Of a DNA stretch of 45,845 bases, positions 36,378 to 45,800 are shown in pieces; position 1 is the stretch's first letter, and every line of letters begins with the position of its first letter. The position numbers were made by a program, and so were the translations under genes. Origin of the DNA: Gammaproteobacteria bacterium. GTDB lineage: Bacteria; Pseudomonadota; Gammaproteobacteria; HK1. Below the pieces are notes generated by a model, which was not told the DNA's origin, made no database searches, and was given only the letters and a program-made list of their open reading frames with translations. The DNA is taken from the NCBI GenBank assembly GCA_022826505.1, contig JAJDUQ010000254.1, forward strand, positions 1 to 45,845. The letters are read 5' to 3'.

Positions 36378-37775
36378 ATGGCCGATACATTGCTGAATGA
36401 AGCAGCGTCGCAATCCGGTGCGCTACCGCTGCGGGTTCCGCCGCACTCGGTCGAAGCCGAACAGGCGGTTCTGGGCGGCGTACTCATCGACAATGGAGCC
36501 TGGGACCGGATTGCCGGCATCCTCGCAACGGCACATTTCTACCGCAACGACCACCGAGTCGTATTCGATGCGGTCTCGGGCATTTGCGATGGGGGGCAAC
36601 CCTGCGACGCGGTTACGGTGGCGGAGCAACTCGAACGCAACGGTCAGCTCGAGACCTCGGGCGGGCTCGCCTATCTCGCCGAACTCACCGAGAACACCCC
36701 CAGCTCCGCAAACATCGTGGCCTATGCGGAGATTGTCCGCGAGCGCGCGGTGCTTCGGGAGCTGATCCGGACCAGCACCGAAATCGCGGAGTCGGCGTTT
36801 CGCCCGCAAGGGCGTGGAGCTCTCGAGCTGCTCGACGAAGCGGAACGGAGCATCTTCGAGATTGCGGAGAGAGGAACCGAGGGCAGGCGTGAATCGGTGG
36901 CCATCCGGGACGTGCTCACCGATGTGATGGATCGAATCGACGAACTGTCCCGGCAGGAAAACCCGATTACGGGTGTCCCGACCGGGTTCAGCGATCTCGA
37001 TCTGATGACGGCAGGGTTGCAGCGTGGAGATCTGGTCGTCGTCGCAGGCCGTCCCTCCATGGGAAAGACCGCATTCGTGATGAACATCGTCGAGGAGGCA
37101 GCGATTCGGGACAAGCTGTCCGTCATCGTGTTCAGCATGGAAATGCCGGCCGAGCAGCTCACCATGAGGATGCTCGCCTCGCTCGGCCGAATCGACCAGC
37201 AGCGAGTCCGAACCGGAAGACTGAGCCACGAAGACTGGCCCCGACTGACCTCACAGGTGGCCTTGCTCAACGACACGAACATCTTCGTCGTCGACGACTC
37301 CGCCCTCACTCCAGCCGAGTTGCACGCTCGATGTCGCCGGCTCAAGCGAGAGCACGGAGTCGATCTCGTGGTGATCGACTATCTTCAGCTCATGCACGTC
37401 CCGGGAACGCGCGAGAATCGCGCGACCGAAATTTCCGAAATCTCTCGTTCGCTGAAGGCTCTGGCGAAGGAGCTGATGGTGCCGGTAGTCGCATGCTCGC
37501 AGCTCAACCGGCGCCTCGAGGACCGCCAGAACAAGCGTCCCGTGATGTCGGACCTTCGGGAATCCGGCGCAATCGAGCAGGATGCCGACCTGATTCTGTT
37601 CATCTACCGCGACGAGGTTTACAACGAAGAAAGCAAGGACAAGGGCAAGGCGGAGATCATTGTCGGAAAGCAGCGCAACGGGCCGATCGGGAAGGTCGCC
37701 CTCGCGTTTCTGAGTCAGTTCGCTCGATTCGAGGACTTCACCTCCGTCGACTACTCCGGCGACTATCCAGGCTGA
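36378..37775 (+). CDS. dnaB: Replicative DNA helicase
   Basis: A 465-aa hexameric helicase that unwinds DNA at the replication fork. The N-terminal primase-interaction domain (PPHSVEAEQAVLGGVLIDNGAW, residues 21-42) is followed by the linker and the RecA-like domain. The Walker A is GRPSMGKTA (224-232). Further on come FSMEMPAEQLTMRM, the Walker B LVVIDYLQLM, SRSLKALAKELMVPV, and the arginine-finger region PVMSDLRESGAIEQDADLI. No intein is present. Start ATG 36378. Confidence 0.96.
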   Translation: MADTLLNEAASQSGALPLRVPPHSVEAEQAVLGGVLIDNGAWDRIAGILATAHFYRNDHRVVFDAVSGICDGGQPCDAVTVAEQLERNGQLETSGGLAYLAELTENTPSSANIVAYAEIVRERAVLRELIRTSTEIAESAFRPQGRGALELLDEAERSIFEIAERGTEGRRESVAIRDVLTDVMDRIDELSRQENPITGVPTGFSDLDLMTAGLQRGDLVVVAGRPSMGKTAFVMNIVEEAAIRDKLSVIVFSMEMPAEQLTMRMLASLGRIDQQRVRTGRLSHEDWPRLTSQVALLNDTNIFVVDDSALTPAELHARCRRLKREHGVDLVVIDYLQLMHVPGTRENRATEISEISRSLKALAKELMVPVVACSQLNRRLEDRQNKRPVMSDLRESGAIEQDADLILFIYRDEVYNEESKDKGKAEIIVGKQRNGPIGKVALAFLSQFARFEDFTSVDYSGDYPG

Positions 37776-37919
37776 GGTTTGCTGCCGCTTCGGCCGGAAA
37801 TCGCCGAACTCGAAGGCGCCGGCGGCGGAACGTGCCGTCTGCGCCGGCGGGCTTTCCCGGCGCGACGTGCGCTGCCAATTCGACACGCCGCAGCTCATCG
37901 CATCGCGGCCGCGCGAGTC

Positions 37920-39644
37920 TCAGGTCCGGGGGTCGAGAAAACCGTTCGCGAACAGATAGAGAAAAATCTCCTGCGCCGCCTGCATCGGCGACAGGTTGGT
38001 GGTGTCGATGGTGATCTCCGGATGCTGCGGCTCCTCGTACGGGTCGCTGATTCCGGTGAACTCGGGGATCATCCCCTTGCGCGCCTTGGCGTAGAGCCCC
38101 TTGCGATCGCGTGCCTCGCACACCGCGAGCGGGGTGCAGACGTGAATTTCGATCATCGCGCCGTGAGCCTCGACCATCTCCCGAACGTCACGGCGCGTCC
38201 CGGCATAGGGCGCGATGGGTGCACAAATCGCCACCCCGCGGTTCTTGGTGATTTCGCTGGCGACGAAACCGATTCGACGGACGTTGATGTCGCGGTGCGT
38301 CTTGGAGAATCCAAGTTCGCTCGAAAGGTGATGGCGGACGATGTCGCCATCGAGGAGGGTGACCGAGCGCCTGCCCTCTTCGATGAACTTGCCGTACATG
38401 ATCTTGGCGAGAGTCGATTTGCCGGATCCCGACAATCCGGTGAAGAACAGGGTAATGCCCTGTTCGCGGGGTGGCGGATAGACCGCGCGCAATGTTTCGA
38501 CCACTTCAGGGTAGGTGAACCAGCCGGGCACCTCCTCTTCGTTCGATATCCGCGCAGCCAGATCCGAATCGCCGAACGTCACCGTGTTTTCCTCCGCCGT
38601 TGCGCCGCCTTCAACCGGAACGTAGCAGCGCGCTTTCGGCGAGTAGGCGAGGCGATCGGCAGCGAGAATCGAAATCCCGAGCTCGCTTTCGTACTCGCGG
38701 GCGAGTTCCTGCGCGGCGCCGCTCGAGTAGAACTCCCCGGAGCCGGCGGAGGCGGAACGTGGAGGATTCGCGTGATCGGGTTCGACGATGAAATCGGTGC
38801 ATCCAAAATTGCTCCGGATGATCGCGTGCCACAGGGCCTCGCGCGGTCCGGCTCCTCGAGTCGCGAGCGGCAGCAGAGACAGAGCGGCAAGTTGTCGGGG
38901 ATAGTGCCGCAGGATCTCCTGGTAGCACTTGATGCGTGCAAAATGGCTCAGATCGCGATGCATGGTGACTCCGACGGCGGGGTGCAGCAGCAGATGCCCT
39001 CGTGCCTGCCGGGCCGCGCGCAGTGTCAGCTCGCGCTCTCGCTTGTGCATCGGGCGGTTCGTGTGAAACGCGATCACCCTTCGCCAACCCAGCCGTTCGA
39101 AGAACCGGCTCAGTTCCTGCGGGGAATGACGCAGCTCCTGGTAGTCATAGTGGGTCGGAAGCTGGATACCGAGAACGTGACCGCCCACATAGACCGGTCC
39201 AATCCGATCGAAGAGGTGCCGTACCCCGGGGTGGCGCTCCGATGCGGTTCCGTACACCTGTTGCGCTTCGGCACGCTTGTCCGGTTCCCAGATGTCGGAG
39301 ACTTCGAGCACAGCCAGGATCAGGCCTTCCTGATCGCGCAGCGCAATTCGCGCTCCCGGCTCGATGGTTCGCGCGAATTCGCGCTCGACGTCGAGCGTCA
39401 CCGGAACGGGCCACAGCTCGCCGCCGGGAAGGCGCATATGTTCCAGAACGTGAGAGTACGCTTCCCGGTCCATGAAGCCGTCGAGTGGGGTGAATCCGCC
39501 GTTCATCAACAGCTCGATGTCGCAGAGCTGGCGTTGCGAGAGCGTCACCGACGGCATGTCGAGCGATTCGGCCTTGAGCTTCTCCGCTTGCGCCTCGCCG
39601 ACAAGGAGCGATCGCAGCGCAGTGCGGGATGTATCGGTTTTCAT
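37920..39644 (-). CDS. ATP-sulfurylase-like / APS kinase fusion with altered sulfurylase active site
   Basis: A 574-aa Sat-CysC-type fusion. Residues 1-390 are an ATP-sulfurylase-like part, recognised by MNGGFTPLDGFM, LLLHPAVGVTMHRD and AIIRSNFGCTDFIV. The hallmark QTRNPxHxxH reads HTNRPMHKRE (194-203), with Arg and Asn exchanged and the last His replaced by Glu. The GRDHAG motif reads EPDHAN (288-293). Residues 395-574 form an APS kinase with an intact P-loop GLSGSGKST (403-411), LLDGDIVRHHL, the FSKTHRDINVRRIGFVA segment and KGLYAKARKGMIPEFTG. So APS to PAPS phosphorylation looks intact, while sulfurylase activity is doubtful. Start ATG 39642-39644; a longer open frame upstream is not family-like. 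Convergent with dnaB and divergent from radA. Confidence 0.85.
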   Translation of the reverse strand: MKTDTSRTALRSLLVGEAQAEKLKAESLDMPSVTLSQRQLCDIELLMNGGFTPLDGFMDREAYSHVLEHMRLPGGELWPVPVTLDVEREFARTIEPGARIALRDQEGLILAVLEVSDIWEPDKRAEAQQVYGTASERHPGVRHLFDRIGPVYVGGHVLGIQLPTHYDYQELRHSPQELSRFFERLGWRRVIAFHTNRPMHKRERELTLRAARQARGHLLLHPAVGVTMHRDLSHFARIKCYQEILRHYPRQLAALSLLPLATRGAGPREALWHAIIRSNFGCTDFIVEPDHANPPRSASAGSGEFYSSGAAQELAREYESELGISILAADRLAYSPKARCYVPVEGGATAEENTVTFGDSDLAARISNEEEVPGWFTYPEVVETLRAVYPPPREQGITLFFTGLSGSGKSTLAKIMYGKFIEEGRRSVTLLDGDIVRHHLSSELGFSKTHRDINVRRIGFVASEITKNRGVAICAPIAPYAGTRRDVREMVEAHGAMIEIHVCTPLAVCEARDRKGLYAKARKGMIPEFTGISDPYEEPQHPEITIDTTNLSPMQAAQEIFLYLFANGFLDPRT

Positions 39645-40072
39645 GGTGATTCGAGCCTTTCCGGCGCTGGCGGCGCTGGAACCGAACTTACTGGATTCCC
39701 GCGACACGTTGCATGGGAACGAACACTCCGAGCCGCGGATGAACAGTGTCTCCGAGGCACCACCGCATCGCGAAACGCGCCTCGCGGTCGCCCCGTCCGG
39801 AACAAGCTTGTACAGAGGGCACTCGTGCCGGCGAGCGAACGCCATGTCGTCGAGAGCGAGCGACGAAGGCGGAAGCGTAAAGGTCGAACAGATCGGTCCG
39901 CAACACGTGCGCCTCGGCGCGCGAACGGAGGTTTGGACCGCGAAATCGACTTGGCTCGTCGGCGTACCGGAACGGTGTCCGCCGGATTGCCGGGCCCGCA
40001 GCTACCGAGCCCGATTCATGCGCTCGGTCCTGCCTGCGCCTGCTTGGGTGGCCGCCGTGAATTCGAGACCGC
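39645..40072. other. Divergent intergenic region, Sat-CysC fusion / radA
   Basis: These 428 bp must hold promoters for both flanking genes. No recognisable gene was found; open frames here are GC-driven and resemble nothing known. No clear promoter or palindrome was resolved. Confidence 0.4.
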
Positions 40073-41413
40073 ATGATGAAGCAGCGAATCGTCTACGTAT
40101 GCACTCGGTGCGGAGCGAGCACGCGGCAGTGGCGCGGCCAGTGTCCCGGCTGCGGCGTGTGGAACACGTTGGAAGAAGGCGTGGAGAACAGGAGTGCTTC
40201 GCGCCCGCGGATACCGCTGGTCCAGCCGATTGCGGCGTCGAACGTGGACCTCGCTCCGGACGTCAGGGTCGAGACGAAGTCTCCCGAACTCGACCGGGTG
40301 CTGGGTGGTGGTCTCGTGGCGGGAGCGATTGTGCTCGTCGGGGGGGAGCCTGGAATCGGGAAGTCGACCCTGTTGCTCCAGGTCTTGGGGAATCTCTCCG
40401 GCACGGTCCCGGGTGTTCTGTATGTGACCGGAGAGGAGTCCATTCACCAGGTTGCGCTGCGTGCGCAACGTCTCGGCGTGGCGGCAGACTCGGTTCGGTT
40501 GCTCGCCGAGACGCGGGTGGAGTCGATACTCGAGGTTCTCGAGCGGGAGACTCCGCGGATCGTTGTCATCGATTCGATTCAGACCATGTTCACCGAGGCA
40601 TTGCAGTCGGCCCCGGGCAGCGTCGCTCAGGTGCGCGAGAGCGCGGCGTGTCTCGTGCGACATGCAAAGAACCATGCGGTATCGGTGCTGCTGGTGGGTC
40701 ACGTCACCAAGGATGGGGCGATCGCCGGTCCCCGGGTGCTCGAACACATGGTGGACACCGTGCTGTATTTCGAAAGTGAGGCGGACCGCCGGTTCCGCGT
40801 TATTCGTGCGGTCAAGAACCGCTTCGGGGCCGCGAACGAACTCGGTCTGTTCGCGATGACCGGAAAGGGCCTCCGGGAGGTGCGCAATCCGTCGGCGATC
40901 TTTCTCGCACGCGGCGCGGAGGATGTCGCGGGGAGCGTGGTGACGGTCGTACGAGAGGGCTCGCGTCCGCTATTGGTCGAGATTCAGGCGCTGGTGGACG
41001 ATGCATCCGGCCCCCCGCGACGACTGACCGTGGGGATCGATCAGGGACGTCTGAACATGCTGCTGGCGGTCCTTCACCGCCACGCGGGGATTTCCACGCA
41101 GGGCCTCGATGTCTACGCGAACGTCGTCGGCGGAGTCCGCATCGCCGAGACGAGTGCGGATCTTGCGGTACTGGCCGCGGTCCGCTCCACCCTCGCCACG
41201 CGCCCCGTCGACCGTGGCCTCCTGGTATTCGGCGAGGTGGGGCTTGCGGGCGAGATCCGGCCCGTTCCCGGTGGAGAGGAACGATTGCGCGAAGGTGCCA
41301 AACACGGCTTTTCCAGGGCTCTGGTGCCCGTCGCCAACATTCCTCGATGCACGCCATCCGGAATCGAGGTTCTTGGCGTCGATCGCGTGGACCGCGCACT
41401 CGACTTCATCTGA
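40073..41413 (+). CDS. radA: DNA repair protein RadA
   Basis: A 446-aa RecA-like protein that drives branch migration at recombination intermediates. It has an N-terminal C4 zinc finger (Cys10, Cys13, Cys24, Cys27), the Walker A GGEPGIGKST (90-99), YVTGEES, the Walker B IVVIDSIQTM, the RadA-specific KNRFG in VKNRFGAANELG, and a C-terminal Lon-protease-like domain (LDVYANVVGGVRIAETSADLAVLAA...VFGEVGLAGEIRPV) without the catalytic Ser. Two adjacent ATGs (40073, 40076) are possible starts. Convergent with the CorB-like gene, 41 bp apart. Confidence 0.95.
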   Translation: MMKQRIVYVCTRCGASTRQWRGQCPGCGVWNTLEEGVENRSASRPRIPLVQPIAASNVDLAPDVRVETKSPELDRVLGGGLVAGAIVLVGGEPGIGKSTLLLQVLGNLSGTVPGVLYVTGEESIHQVALRAQRLGVAADSVRLLAETRVESILEVLERETPRIVVIDSIQTMFTEALQSAPGSVAQVRESAACLVRHAKNHAVSVLLVGHVTKDGAIAGPRVLEHMVDTVLYFESEADRRFRVIRAVKNRFGAANELGLFAMTGKGLREVRNPSAIFLARGAEDVAGSVVTVVREGSRPLLVEIQALVDDASGPPRRLTVGIDQGRLNMLLAVLHRHAGISTQGLDVYANVVGGVRIAETSADLAVLAAVRSTLATRPVDRGLLVFGEVGLAGEIRPVPGGEERLREGAKHGFSRALVPVANIPRCTPSGIEVLGVDRVDRALDFI

Positions 41414-41454
41414 GCGTCCCGCCGCTGCAAGTCGAGCGGTCGTGGCGAAGCCGG

Positions 41455-42735
41455 TTATTCCCCTGTCGGTTGCACTGTCTTGCGCAATGCCGGAATGATC
41501 CGTGCCGTGCGCACCGCGTTGCCGGCCGTCTGCATGATTTCGAACGGGTAACCCGCAATCATGAGGCTCGTGCCGGGCTCGGGGATGGAACCGAGGTACT
41601 CGACAATGAGCCCGTTCACGGTCTTCGGACCGTTGGTGGGAAGTTCCCAGTGCATCGCGCGATTGAGCTCCCGCACGTTGGCGGAGCCGTCGACGAGGAA
41701 TGTTCCGTCCGCCTGGGGGTGAACGTCGGGACTGTGATCGGTCGGGTCGGTGGTGAACTGGCCCACAATTTCCTCGAGCAGATCCTCCAGGGTGGCAAGT
41801 CCTTCGATCTCGCCGTACTCGTCGACGATGAGACCGATTCGTTCGTGCGCTCGCTGAAAGTTGAGCAACTGCACGCTCAGGGGAGTCCCCGCGGGGATGA
41901 AATAGGGCTCGTTCGCCTGCGCCCGCAGGTATTCGACCAGGCCGTCTTCCCGCGGCGGCGCGACGACACGGCGCAAATGGAGCATGCCCTCGATCTCGTT
42001 GATGTCGCCGCGGTAGAGCGGTACGCGCGTATGCTGCGCATGCACGATCTGCTCGAGGATCTCCGAAGGTGAATCGTCCAGGTCGATCGCGTTGATCTCC
42101 TGGCGCGGGATCATGATGTCGTCCACCGAGACCTTCTCGAGATCCAGAATGCTCATGAGCATCTGCCGGTGGCGACGCGGAATCAGCGCCCCCGCTTCAG
42201 CGACGACGGTGCGGAGTTCGTCGCGGCTCAGGGCATCCCGGTCACCCCCCGCCGGTGACAGCCGGAGCAGGTGCAGCACCCCGTTCGCAATCCAGTTGAC
42301 GGCGAGCACCAGCGGCTGAAGGACGACCAGAAGCCAGGTCAGGACATGTGCGGCGGGAAATGCGACGCGCTCCGGGTGAAGTGCCGCGAACGTCTTTGGC
42401 GCCACTTCGGCGAAGATCAGGATGACCAGGGTGAGAAGGCCGGCCGCCAGAGCGATGCCGGCCTCGCCGAGCAGTCGCAGCGCCAGAATCGTCGCCAAGG
42501 ACGATGCGGCGATGTTCACGAAGTTGTTCCCGAGAAGGATAAGACCGATGAGTCTGTCCGGGCGCTCGAGAAGTCGGCTCGCGCGCTGTGCGCCTCGATG
42601 TCCGGCCCTGGCGAGATGGCGCAGCCGGTAACGGTTCAGGGCCATCATGCCCGTCTCGGAGCCCGAGAAACATGCCGAGAGGATGACGAGAACGACGAGG
42701 GCGCCGACCAGAATCCCTAGCGGAACATCGCTCAA
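41455..42735 (-). CDS. CNNM/CorB-family transporter-associated membrane protein (DUF21-CBS-CorC_HlyC)
   Basis: A 426-aa protein. A DUF21 membrane domain (residues 1-180) contains SACFSGSETGMMALNRYRL and IFAEVAPKTFAALHPERVA. A CBS pair (about 195-320; VDDIMIPRQEINAIDLDD...GLIVDEYGEIEGLATLEDLLEEIVG) and a C-terminal CorC_HlyC domain (ADGTFLVDGSANVRELN...GLIVEYLGSIPEPGT) follow. CNNM/CorC relatives export Mg2+ with Na+ exchange. The gene is usually found next to ypjD and ffh, as here. Start ATG 42733-42735. Confidence 0.9.
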   Translation of the reverse strand: MSDVPLGILVGALVVLVILSACFSGSETGMMALNRYRLRHLARAGHRGAQRASRLLERPDRLIGLILLGNNFVNIAASSLATILALRLLGEAGIALAAGLLTLVILIFAEVAPKTFAALHPERVAFPAAHVLTWLLVVLQPLVLAVNWIANGVLHLLRLSPAGGDRDALSRDELRTVVAEAGALIPRRHRQMLMSILDLEKVSVDDIMIPRQEINAIDLDDSPSEILEQIVHAQHTRVPLYRGDINEIEGMLHLRRVVAPPREDGLVEYLRAQANEPYFIPAGTPLSVQLLNFQRAHERIGLIVDEYGEIEGLATLEDLLEEIVGQFTTDPTDHSPDVHPQADGTFLVDGSANVRELNRAMHWELPTNGPKTVNGLIVEYLGSIPEPGTSLMIAGYPFEIMQTAGNAVRTARIIPALRKTVQPTGE

Positions 42736-42817
42736 ACGCGGAGATCTCTCGCGTAGCAGTGCGAAGCACTATTACGGCGGAGCAATCCCGGCTCTGTCAA
42801 GGGATGCCCCGGCAATG

Positions 42818-42934
42818 CAGCAATTCCCGCAAGCGCCTCAAGGTGCTGCTCCACGGTGCGATTTCGACCCGAATCCGGCCGTCCGGGCGCCTGATCCGGT
42901 CCGTTTGGCGAGCGATTTCGGGCCTGGCGGGAAT
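42818..42934 (+). repeat. 117-bp dispersed repeat, copy 1
   Basis: Aligned by eye with the reverse complement of 45581-45697, this copy matches at all but 8 of 117 positions with no gap. It starts CAGCAATTCCCGC and ends CCTGGCGGGAAT. It lies between the starts of the CorB-like and ypjD-like genes' flanks (upstream of the first, downstream of the second). It has no coding role I can see. Confidence 0.85.
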
Positions 42935-42968
42935 TGCCGCCGGCAATGATTCGCCGACGCGCAGGTCC

Positions 42969-43784
42969 TCAAACAGAGTACCAGCGCCGATCGAGCAGCA
43001 CCTCCAGAATCCAGCGGCTACCGAAGTACGCAAGTACCAGCACGGCAAATCCTCCCAGGCACCAACGCACGGCGGTCTGTCCTCGCCATCCGTAGTGCCA
43101 GCGTCCCAACAGCAGAGCCCCGAAGATTCCCCAGGCGATGCAGGACAGCGCCGTCTTGTGCGCAAGATGCTGGGCGAGCATGTCCTCGACGAACATCAAC
43201 CCGCTGGCGAGGCTCAGGCTCAGCAGGAAGAACCCGATTCCGACGAGGCGAAACAACCAGCGTTCCTGGGTATCGAGCGAAGCCAGGGAGCGAAGCGCTC
43301 CTCCCGGACGCTTGGTCCGAATTCGGTGTTCCTGCCACGCGAGAATGAGCGCCTGCAGCGCGGCGAGACTCAGTACCGCATACGTCAGTATCGACACTGC
43401 GGCGTGAACGTGGGTAGTCGCCGGGCCCGCCGGCACCGCCTGTGCCGGCCATACCACGGGGACGAGTGGAGCGATCGCCGCCAGCGGGAGCAAAAGTGCG
43501 CCTACCACATGGTCGATGCGCCAGAAGAGCGCAATTCCGAACACAGCCGCCACGGACAGACCCGCGACCGAGATTGTTGCCGACAGATTGGGGCTGGATC
43601 CGCTCCACAGGGTGAGCGCGGGCCAGACTGCGACGGCATGCAGAACGATCCCGCAGACGACGGCGACGCATGCGAACGTATCACGTGTCGGCCGATCGGC
43701 CGGTGGGCGCGCCAGATGGCGTGCAATTCGCAGTCCCGCCGCAAAATAGGCGGCGGCTGCGAGCGCGGCGAATAACGTCGGCAT
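42969..43784 (-). CDS. YpjD/CcsA-like cytochrome c assembly membrane protein
   Basis: A 271-aa protein with about eight membrane helices. It resembles the CcsA/CcmC haem-handling family in its gammaproteobacterial YpjD form. Seen: TLFAALAAAAYFAAGLRIA, the first conserved His in ATTHVHAAVSILTYAVLSL, and the second in LAHKTALSCIAWGIFGALL followed by GRWHYGWRG. The classic tryptophan-rich haem signature of CcmC is not seen. ATG 43782-43784 fits the family N-terminus better than the upstream in-frame ATG at 43835. It is divergent from ffh, its usual neighbour. Confidence 0.88.
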   Translation of the reverse strand: MPTLFAALAAAAYFAAGLRIARHLARPPADRPTRDTFACVAVVCGIVLHAVAVWPALTLWSGSSPNLSATISVAGLSVAAVFGIALFWRIDHVVGALLLPLAAIAPLVPVVWPAQAVPAGPATTHVHAAVSILTYAVLSLAALQALILAWQEHRIRTKRPGGALRSLASLDTQERWLFRLVGIGFFLLSLSLASGLMFVEDMLAQHLAHKTALSCIAWGIFGALLLGRWHYGWRGQTAVRWCLGGFAVLVLAYFGSRWILEVLLDRRWYSV

Positions 43785-44040
43785 GGACGCTCGGGGCCGG
43801 ACCACGACTGGACTGATCATGCATGGTGCCAACATCCAACCGCAACGAACAGTGCCCGAGGTCGGTGCGGCAACGTGATTCCACGCTGACGGGCCATCGC
43901 CGGACCCTGCTGAATTTCGAGCCCTCGAGTTCCGGGCTCACGACTCCGGTACCAGATGCCCCGTTGGGTGCGGCGATCGGAAATGACGGTCGGCGGGATA
44001 CAATCGTACGTTGCACAGGCGCAGGCAGGGAGGACGTGCG

Positions 44041-45399
44041 GTGTTCGAAAATCTGACTCAACGACTTGGCATGACTCTGGATCGGCTGCGCGGGCGCGGT
44101 CGGCTGACCGACGACAACATCAGTCAGGCGCTGCGTGAGGTCCGAACGGCGTTACTGGAGGCTGACGTCGCATTGCCGGTAGTTCGTGAATTTGTCGAAC
44201 GGGTGCGCGAGCGCGCGGTGGGTCAGGACGTACTGGCGAGCCTGACTCCGGGCCAGGCGCTGGTGCGGGTGGTCCGCGACGAGTTGATCGAACTGATGGG
44301 AGGGAGCAGCGCCGGCCTGTCACTCAACGTGCAACCGCCAGCCGTGGTGCTGGTCGCCGGTCTTCAGGGATCGGGCAAGACCACTACCGTGGCAAAACTC
44401 GCTCACCAGCTCAAGAGCCAGGCGGGAAAGTCCGTGATGACGGTGAGTTGCGACGTGTATCGGCCCGCAGCAATCGATCAGCTTCGCACGCTTGCGGGCC
44501 AGGTCGGTGCCGAATTTTTCCCGAGTGCGCCCGGCGGGGATCCGGTCTCGATTGCCACGGGCGCGGTCGGCGAAGCGCGGCGCCGATTCGCCGATGTCTT
44601 GCTGGTCGATACCGCCGGTCGGCTCCACATTGACGAAACGATGATGGATGAGATTCGGCGTATCCATTCCGCGGTGTCGCCGGTGGAGACGTTGTTCGTG
44701 GTTGACGGCATGACCGGCCAGGACGCGGCGCATACCGCGAAGGCGTTCGATGCCGCCCTGCCGCTTACCGGCGTCGTGCTGACGAAGACCGACGGCGATG
44801 CGCGAGGAGGCGCGGCATTGTCGGTACGCCACGTGACCGGCAAGCCGATCAAGTTTCTCGGGGTCGGCGAGAAAACGGACGCGCTGGAGGCATTCCATCC
44901 GGACCGTATCGCATCGCGCATTCTCGGAATGGGCGACGTGCTCAGCCTTATCGAGGAGGCCGAGCAGAAGGTAGACCGGGACAAGGCCGAGAAGCTTGCC
45001 AAGAAACTCGTGAAAGGCAAGCAGTTCGACCTCGAGGACTTTGCCGAGCAGCTTGCGCAAATGCGGAACATGGGTGGGGTGGCGAGCATGCTCGACAAGC
45101 TGCCGGGCCTCCCGGGGCTGCCTGCTGGAATGCGCGATCGAGTGAACGATCGGAATTTCGTCCGCATGGAGGCGATCATCTCCTCCATGACACTGCACGA
45201 ACGACGCTACCCGGGTGTCATCAAGGGCTCGCGCAAGCGCCGAATTGCTTCGGGTTCGGGCACCCAGGTCCAGGATGTGAATCGGCTGCTCAAGCAGTTC
45301 ACCCAGATGCAGAAGATGATGAAGCGCATGCGCCGAAAGGGTGGCATGGCGCGCATGCTTCAAGGAATGCGCGGCAGTATGCCTACCGGGTTGGGCTGA
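44041..45399 (+). CDS. ffh: Signal recognition particle protein Ffh
   Basis: A 452-aa SRP54 homologue that, with 4.5S RNA, brings nascent inner-membrane proteins to FtsY. The N domain (FENLTQRLGMTLDRLRGRGRLTDDNI) is followed by the G domain with GLQGSGKTTTVAKLA, SCDVYRPAAIDQL, LVDTAGRLHID, TKTDGDARGGAALS and GVGEKTDALEAFHPDRIASRILGMGDVL. The Met-rich M domain (TQMQKMMKRMRRKGGMARML) ends the chain. GTG 44041 is the start, with GGGAGGA at 44028-44034 upstream. The usual following gene, rpsP, is not next to it; a repeat copy lies there instead. Confidence 0.96.
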   Translation: MFENLTQRLGMTLDRLRGRGRLTDDNISQALREVRTALLEADVALPVVREFVERVRERAVGQDVLASLTPGQALVRVVRDELIELMGGSSAGLSLNVQPPAVVLVAGLQGSGKTTTVAKLAHQLKSQAGKSVMTVSCDVYRPAAIDQLRTLAGQVGAEFFPSAPGGDPVSIATGAVGEARRRFADVLLVDTAGRLHIDETMMDEIRRIHSAVSPVETLFVVDGMTGQDAAHTAKAFDAALPLTGVVLTKTDGDARGGAALSVRHVTGKPIKFLGVGEKTDALEAFHPDRIASRILGMGDVLSLIEEAEQKVDRDKAEKLAKKLVKGKQFDLEDFAEQLAQMRNMGGVASMLDKLPGLPGLPAGMRDRVNDRNFVRMEAIISSMTLHERRYPGVIKGSRKRRIASGSGTQVQDVNRLLKQFTQMQKMMKRMRRKGGMARMLQGMRGSMPTGLG

Positions 45400-45580
45400 C
45401 CCGGCCCTCCCAATCGCACGCGTGCTTGGCAAGCGTGCGGAAACGATCCGAGGGCGTCCGATACCACTTCCCGGCAAATCGAGAAGCCAGGGCGCCTCGA
45501 TTGCCGAATTTGGTCGTCCGAAGCGCAAGCACTGGGAACTGCGCCTCACGGCTGCCGATGCGAGCAGAACCGCATCAGTC
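45400..45580. other. Non-coding gap after ffh
   Basis: Nothing recognisable is seen between the ffh stop and repeat copy 2. With the repeat and the sequence after it, the ffh downstream region lacks a clear gene up to about 45800. Confidence 0.4.
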
Positions 45581-45697
45581 ATTCCCGCCAGGCCCGAAAT
45601 CGTTCGCCAAACGGACCGGATCAGGCGCCCGAACGGCCGGAATCGGGTCGAAACCGCGCCGTGGAGCAGCACCTCGAGGCGCTAGCGGGCATTGCTG
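45581..45697 (-). repeat. 117-bp dispersed repeat, copy 2 (inverted)
   Basis: The reverse complement of 42818-42934, with 8 mismatches in 117 and no gap. Forward it starts ATTCCCGCCAGGCC and ends CGGGCATTGCTG. The two copies bracket ypjD-ffh and face each other as inverted repeats, 2.6 kb apart. Confidence 0.85.
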
Positions 45698-45800
45698 GAA
45701 CCGCATCAGGGCTAATCAAAAGTCGTCCTGATGGTGTAATCGGGGTCCTGACTCGATTTGGCGCTGGCCATTCAAAGGTCGTTGTGGTAGACACAGCGTC

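Noticed and set aside
39843..40072. Possible small gene upstream of radA (frame from ATG 39843)
   Set aside because: The frame runs into radA without its own stop, has no Shine-Dalgarno and resembles no family I know.
37779..40076. 765-codon plus-strand frame opposite the Sat-CysC fusion
   Set aside because: It is a shadow of the minus-strand gene, which has clear domain motifs; no family resemblance is seen in the plus frame.
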